DNA of 64,000 nt, taken from contig JAEEIU010000002.1 in NCBI GenBank assembly GCA_016281495.1, positions 62,001-126,000 of the forward strand, in the 5' to 3' direction. This document shows, one piece after another, positions 63,036-64,000 of the stretch (position 1 is the first letter of the stretch; each line of letters begins with the position of its first letter). Under the pieces are notes generated by a model, which was not told the origin of the DNA, made no database searches, and worked only from the letters and a program-made list of their open reading frames with translations. The translations under genes were made by a program, and so were the position numbers. This DNA is from Treponema sp. (lineage in GTDB: Bacteria; Spirochaetota; Spirochaetia; Treponematales; Treponemataceae).

Positions 63036-63043
63036 ATGTGAAT

Positions 63044-64000
63044 ATGGCGGTCAATTCAGTTCAGTTCATTCTTCCACAAAACCTCCAGAATCTCCGTCCG
63101 GGCATAACGCTCTCGGAAGGGTCCCAAGTCTTTGTGCGGGTCCTCTCTGATTCAGCGGACGGAAAGGCCCTTGTATCCCTTATGGGCAACAAGGTGACTG
63201 TACAAAGCCAGGAACCGCTCACCCAGGGACAGGCATTCCCAGCGGCCGTGCATTTACGCTCAGACGGCTCCATAGAACTGACAAAACTCGCCTCCCCTGC
63301 CCCGCAAGCCACGGAATTTAACGGCCAGATGCACGGCATGGAAGCGTTATATGCCCTTTTAGCGTCAGAGGGCTTTGTACCGGATGCCATAAGCGCCCGT
63401 ATTTTTCAATTCATGTACCAGTCGGGGATAAAAATCAACTCCTCAATAATGCAGAAAGCCCGTGCCATAGCATCACGTTTTCCCGGAAAAGAAGAAAAAG
63501 CCGCGGAAATTGCAGCCCTATTGCTTGAGGAAGGAATTGACCCCAGCGACAGTGCAATCCAGGCATTGATGGACATGTTCGGCGGCCAGCATAATCCCCA
63601 GAACAGCAAGGAGCAGCAGAACCAACAGGAATCAGGGGACAACAGAGGAGAATCTGAACTGGGCTTCCTTGAAAAACTCTATGGAAGATCGATTCCAGAC
63701 AAAGCAGGACTTTTAACCTACCTTAACCAGGTAAGCCGTGGCAGACACCATTGGATTTTTCTGCCTTTTGAATGGGATGTTCCGGTACAGGAAAAAGAGG
63801 AAAATTCACCCCAGGACACCGAAAAAGCCAGTGCAGACGGCATGATAAGGCTTTTAATCGATACGGAGGAGCATAAACTAAAAAAAATTCAAATAAATTG
63901 CCAAACAGACGTGACAAATTATTTTTTTGTGCTATACTATAATAGTATAAGCAATGAGAAGGAAGTTCGGTTCTTTACATTACCGCCGCTTTTGCCTTCT
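63044..64000 (+). CDS. FliK-like hook-length control protein, 3' truncated
   Basis: An open frame that runs from the ATG at 63044 to the window end without a stop (319 codons visible). The N-terminus begins MAVNSVQFILPQNLQNLRPG and is followed by a beta-rich FVRVLSDSADGKALVSLMGN segment. A Gln/Asn-rich low-complexity linker covers about 180-205. The last visible region, HWIFLPFEW and then MIRLLIDTEEHKLKKIQINCQTDVTNYFFVLYYN, resembles the Flg_hook C-terminal domain of FliK-like proteins, which set flagellar hook length. In treponemes such a gene commonly follows the rplS cluster. There is no ribosome-binding site; GTG at 63038 and TTG at 63032 are alternative starts. Confidence 0.5.
   Translation, partial: MAVNSVQFILPQNLQNLRPGITLSEGSQVFVRVLSDSADGKALVSLMGNKVTVQSQEPLTQGQAFPAAVHLRSDGSIELTKLASPAPQATEFNGQMHGMEALYALLASEGFVPDAISARIFQFMYQSGIKINSSIMQKARAIASRFPGKEEKAAEIAALLLEEGIDPSDSAIQALMDMFGGQHNPQNSKEQQNQQESGDNRGESELGFLEKLYGRSIPDKAGLLTYLNQVSRGRHHWIFLPFEWDVPVQEKEENSPQDTEKASADGMIRLLIDTEEHKLKKIQINCQTDVTNYFFVLYYNSISNEKEVRFFTLPPLLPS

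Overview
The window looks like chromosomal core DNA of a host-associated spirochaete, most likely a Treponema. The evidence is the gene set taken together: an MviN/MurJ flippase, a DUF115/MptE-like motility-associated protein, many exported proteins and lipoproteins without clear relatives, a HAMP-type class III adenylate cyclase, the TIGR03545/TIGR03546 pair, and an rpsP-khpA-rimM-trmD-rplS cluster followed by a FliK-like gene. GC content looks to be in the low to mid 40s by eye. An ATP-independent 2-hydroxyacyl-CoA dehydratase component is absent, but its activase-type relative is present, as is usual for strict anaerobes. No phage, insertion sequence, CRISPR array or plasmid-type gene was recognised.

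Layout. 0-3 kb: 3' part of an AddA/RecB-type helicase-nuclease, then tRNA-Pro and tRNA-Asp on the minus strand. 3-6.4 kb: PpiD/SurA-like foldase and DUF115 protein. 6.4-12.5 kb (minus): giant double-activase protein followed by an exported protein. 12.56-13.04 kb: a non-coding mosaic of repeats that includes a 349-bp element with perfect 15-bp terminal inverted repeats. 13-16.7 kb (minus): adenylate cyclase and coiled-coil membrane protein. 16.9-19.6 kb: murJ and an M24 peptidase. 19.6-24.3 kb (minus): LamG/FN3 exported protein and a large TPR protein. 24.3-26.4 kb: uvrC. 26.5-32.7 kb (minus): HtrA protease, a degenerate radical-SAM-like protein, asnA, galT and a small TPR-like exported protein. 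32.8-33.9 kb: an unknown gene and argR. 33.9-36.7 kb (minus): GlsB-type membrane protein and a large lipoprotein. 36.8-38.4 kb: pgi. 38.4-42.5 kb (minus): gph-mutS2-tatD. 42.7-45.6 kb: DUF2157/GDYXXLXY pair. 45.8-52.1 kb: ilvD, ilvB, a DtxR-type regulator and an amino-acid ABC transporter. 52.1-54.2 kb: flavin reductase, HAD phosphatase, SDR oxidoreductase. 54.3-57.4 kb: TIGR03546/TIGR03545 pair. 57.6-60.1 kb: GGDEF/EAL protein. 60.2-62.7 kb: ribosomal/tRNA-modification cluster. 62.9-64 kb: tRNA-Leu and the start of a FliK-like gene.

The most interesting non-gene signals are these. (1) At least seven genes have a good sigma-70-like -10 box only 6-8 bases before the ATG and no Shine-Dalgarno sequence, suggesting frequent leaderless mRNAs. 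(2) A long hairpin plus U-tract sits between a predicted promoter and the ilvB ribosome-binding site, so every ilvB transcript should have to pass a terminator. (3) A MITE-like element and several families of dispersed intergenic repeats are present; some repeats supply the stop codons of neighbouring genes. (4) An ARG-box-like palindrome overlaps the argR promoter. All promoter, attenuator and repeat calls come from reading the sequence and have no experimental or database support here.
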